In this document: positions 5,263 through 6,194 of the stretch, piece after piece | Layout of the letters: the number at the start of each line of letters is the position of its first letter | Numbering within the stretch: the first letter of the stretch is position 1 | Origin: Flavobacterium sp. | GTDB taxonomy: Bacteria > Bacteroidota > Bacteroidia > Flavobacteriales > Flavobacteriaceae | Reading direction: 5' to 3' | Length of the DNA: 6,194 nucleotides | NCBI GenBank assembly: GCA_027483785.1 | Contig: JAIXTU010000020.1 | Location: 1-6,194 of the forward strand | Notes under the pieces: model-generated | Databases searched by the model: none | Told to the model about the DNA's origin: nothing | Seen by the model: the letters and a program-made list of their open reading frames with translations, nothing else | Translations under genes and position numbers: made by a program

Positions 5263-6194
5263 ATGAAAAAACTAATTGCTTTACTCCTACTCGCTCAAAT
5301 TGGATTTGCACAAATTCAAAAAGTAGAACCGCCGTTTTGGTACAGCGGCATGAAACAAACCGAATTGCAATTGATGCTTTACGGAAAAAATATTGGAAAT
5401 GCCGTGGTGAACTGCGATAAAGCAACCGTTGTTGGTGTGGTTCGTACGGAAAATCCGAATTATATTTTTGTGAATCTCGATTTGAAAAACGTTCCGGCTG
5501 GAGCACTTGAGTTAACGTTAACGCAAGGAAAGAAAGTGGAGAAACGCACGTACGAACTTCGCGAACGCCGAAAAGACAGTGCCAAACGCAAAGGATTTGA
5601 CTCGAGCGATGTGATGTATTTGCTGATGCCGGACCGCTTTGCCAACGGAAATCCGAATAACGACAGCACTTCCGACACGGCCGACAAATTTAACCGCAGT
5701 TCGCAAGACGGGCGTCACGGTGGCGATATTGCCGGTATGAAGAAACATTTGGATTATCTCGAAGATTTAGGTGTTACCGCAGTTTGGAGTACACCTTTAT
5801 GCGAAGATAACGATCCGAAAACCTCGTATCACGGCTACGCACAATCGGATGTGTACCGCATTGACCCACGTTACGGCAGTAACGAAGAGTATGTTGATTT
5901 TGTGGAAGCTGCACACGCAAAAGGCATTAAGGTTGTGAAAGATTACGTTACCAACCATTGGGGAACCGAACATTGGCTTTTAAAAGATTTACCCACGTAT
6001 AAATGGGTACACCAATTTCCGGGCTACGGCCAAACCAATTACCGCATGACCACGCAATTCGATGTAAACGCTTCGGAAATTGACAGCAGATACTGCATGG
6101 ATGGTTGGTTTGTGCGTTCGATGCCCGATTTAGACCAAACCAACGAACTGGTTTTAAACTACTTAAAACAAAATGCTATTTGGTGGATTGAATA
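5263..6194 (+). CDS. Secreted GH13 alpha-amylase/neopullulanase-like enzyme (SusA type), 3' truncated
   Basis: The frame is open from the ATG at 5263 to the window end, giving 310 residues and no stop. The N-terminus MKKLIALLLLAQIGFA is a signal peptide, with likely cleavage after A16 (GFA|QIQ). There is no lipobox cysteine, so a soluble periplasmic location is most likely. Residues about 20-100 form a beta-sandwich of the cyclomaltodextrinase N-terminal type (EPPFWYSGM and LQLMLYGKNI are characteristic). The GH13 barrel begins around 115 with VMYLLMPDRFANG (117-129), followed by GGDIAGM, YHGYAQSDVY (189-198) and conserved region I, DYVTNH (227-232). The catalytic nucleophile and acid/base (regions II and III) lie beyond the window, so activity cannot be judged. 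It probably hydrolyses alpha-1,4-glucans to maltose for the transporter upstream. Neopullulanase, cyclomaltodextrinase and alpha-amylase cannot be told apart from this part. It follows the terminator and a structured GC-rich leader, so it may be expressed separately. Confidence 0.92.
   Translation, partial: MKKLIALLLLAQIGFAQIQKVEPPFWYSGMKQTELQLMLYGKNIGNAVVNCDKATVVGVVRTENPNYIFVNLDLKNVPAGALELTLTQGKKVEKRTYELRERRKDSAKRKGFDSSDVMYLLMPDRFANGNPNNDSTSDTADKFNRSSQDGRHGGDIAGMKKHLDYLEDLGVTAVWSTPLCEDNDPKTSYHGYAQSDVYRIDPRYGSNEEYVDFVEAAHAKGIKVVKDYVTNHWGTEHWLLKDLPTYKWVHQFPGYGQTNYRMTTQFDVNASEIDSRYCMDGWFVRSMPDLDQTNELVLNYLKQNAIWWIE

Noticed and set aside
5145..5420. Forward open frame of 91 codons covering the GC-rich element and the amylase N-terminus
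   Set aside because: It is out of frame with the amylase, whose signal peptide and domain motifs are clear, and its own sequence is rich in basic residues with no family resemblance.
5006..5506. Reverse-strand open frame of 166 codons spanning the phosphorylase end, the terminator and the amylase start
   Set aside because: It runs antisense through two well-supported genes and a terminator hairpin, shows no recognisable domain, and its composition is that of a shadow frame.
5263..6194. Lipoprotein export of the GH13 enzyme
   Set aside because: The signal peptide has no cysteine at the cleavage site; it looks like an ordinary signal peptidase I substrate.

Overview
The window looks like a piece of a Bacteroidota genome, most likely from the Flavobacteriia. 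The evidence is moderate-to-low GC, no Shine-Dalgarno motifs but A/T-rich leaders before each start, a perfect match to the Bacteroidota -7 promoter box (TAnnTTTG), and protein families in the order usual for flavobacterial maltose/alpha-glucan loci. All genes lie on the + strand. No species is assigned.

Layout: (1) 1-384 is the C-terminal part of a LacI-family transcriptional regulator, cut by the window start. (2) 385-536 is a regulatory gap with a strong candidate promoter (about 419-446) followed by two overlapping, mutually exclusive inverted repeats, the second reaching the start codon of the next gene. (3) 537-2090 encodes an MFS sugar transporter of the sucrose/maltose-cation symporter (SLC45/GPH-like) type. 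(4) 2083-2748 encodes beta-phosphoglucomutase and overlaps the transporter by 8 bases. (5) 2791-5091 encodes a GH65 maltose phosphorylase. (6) 5093-5121 is a strong intrinsic terminator. (7) 5145-5248 is a GC-rich, structured intergenic element resembling repetitive extragenic elements of Flavobacteria. (8) 5263-6194 is the start of a secreted GH13 alpha-amylase/neopullulanase-like (SusA-type) enzyme, cut by the window end.

Together these form a coherent maltodextrin pathway. The exported GH13 enzyme shortens alpha-glucans to maltose in the periplasm. The MFS protein imports maltose across the inner membrane. Maltose phosphorylase splits it with phosphate into glucose and beta-glucose 1-phosphate, and beta-phosphoglucomutase converts the latter to glucose 6-phosphate. 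The LacI-type protein is the likely local regulator.

The enzymes belong to well-described families, and I see no new protein system here. The less explained parts are non-coding: the overlapping hairpins in the transporter leader, the terminator dividing the cytoplasmic genes from the amylase gene, and the GC-rich element forming most of the amylase leader. The transporter also has two extra hydrophobic segments in its central region.
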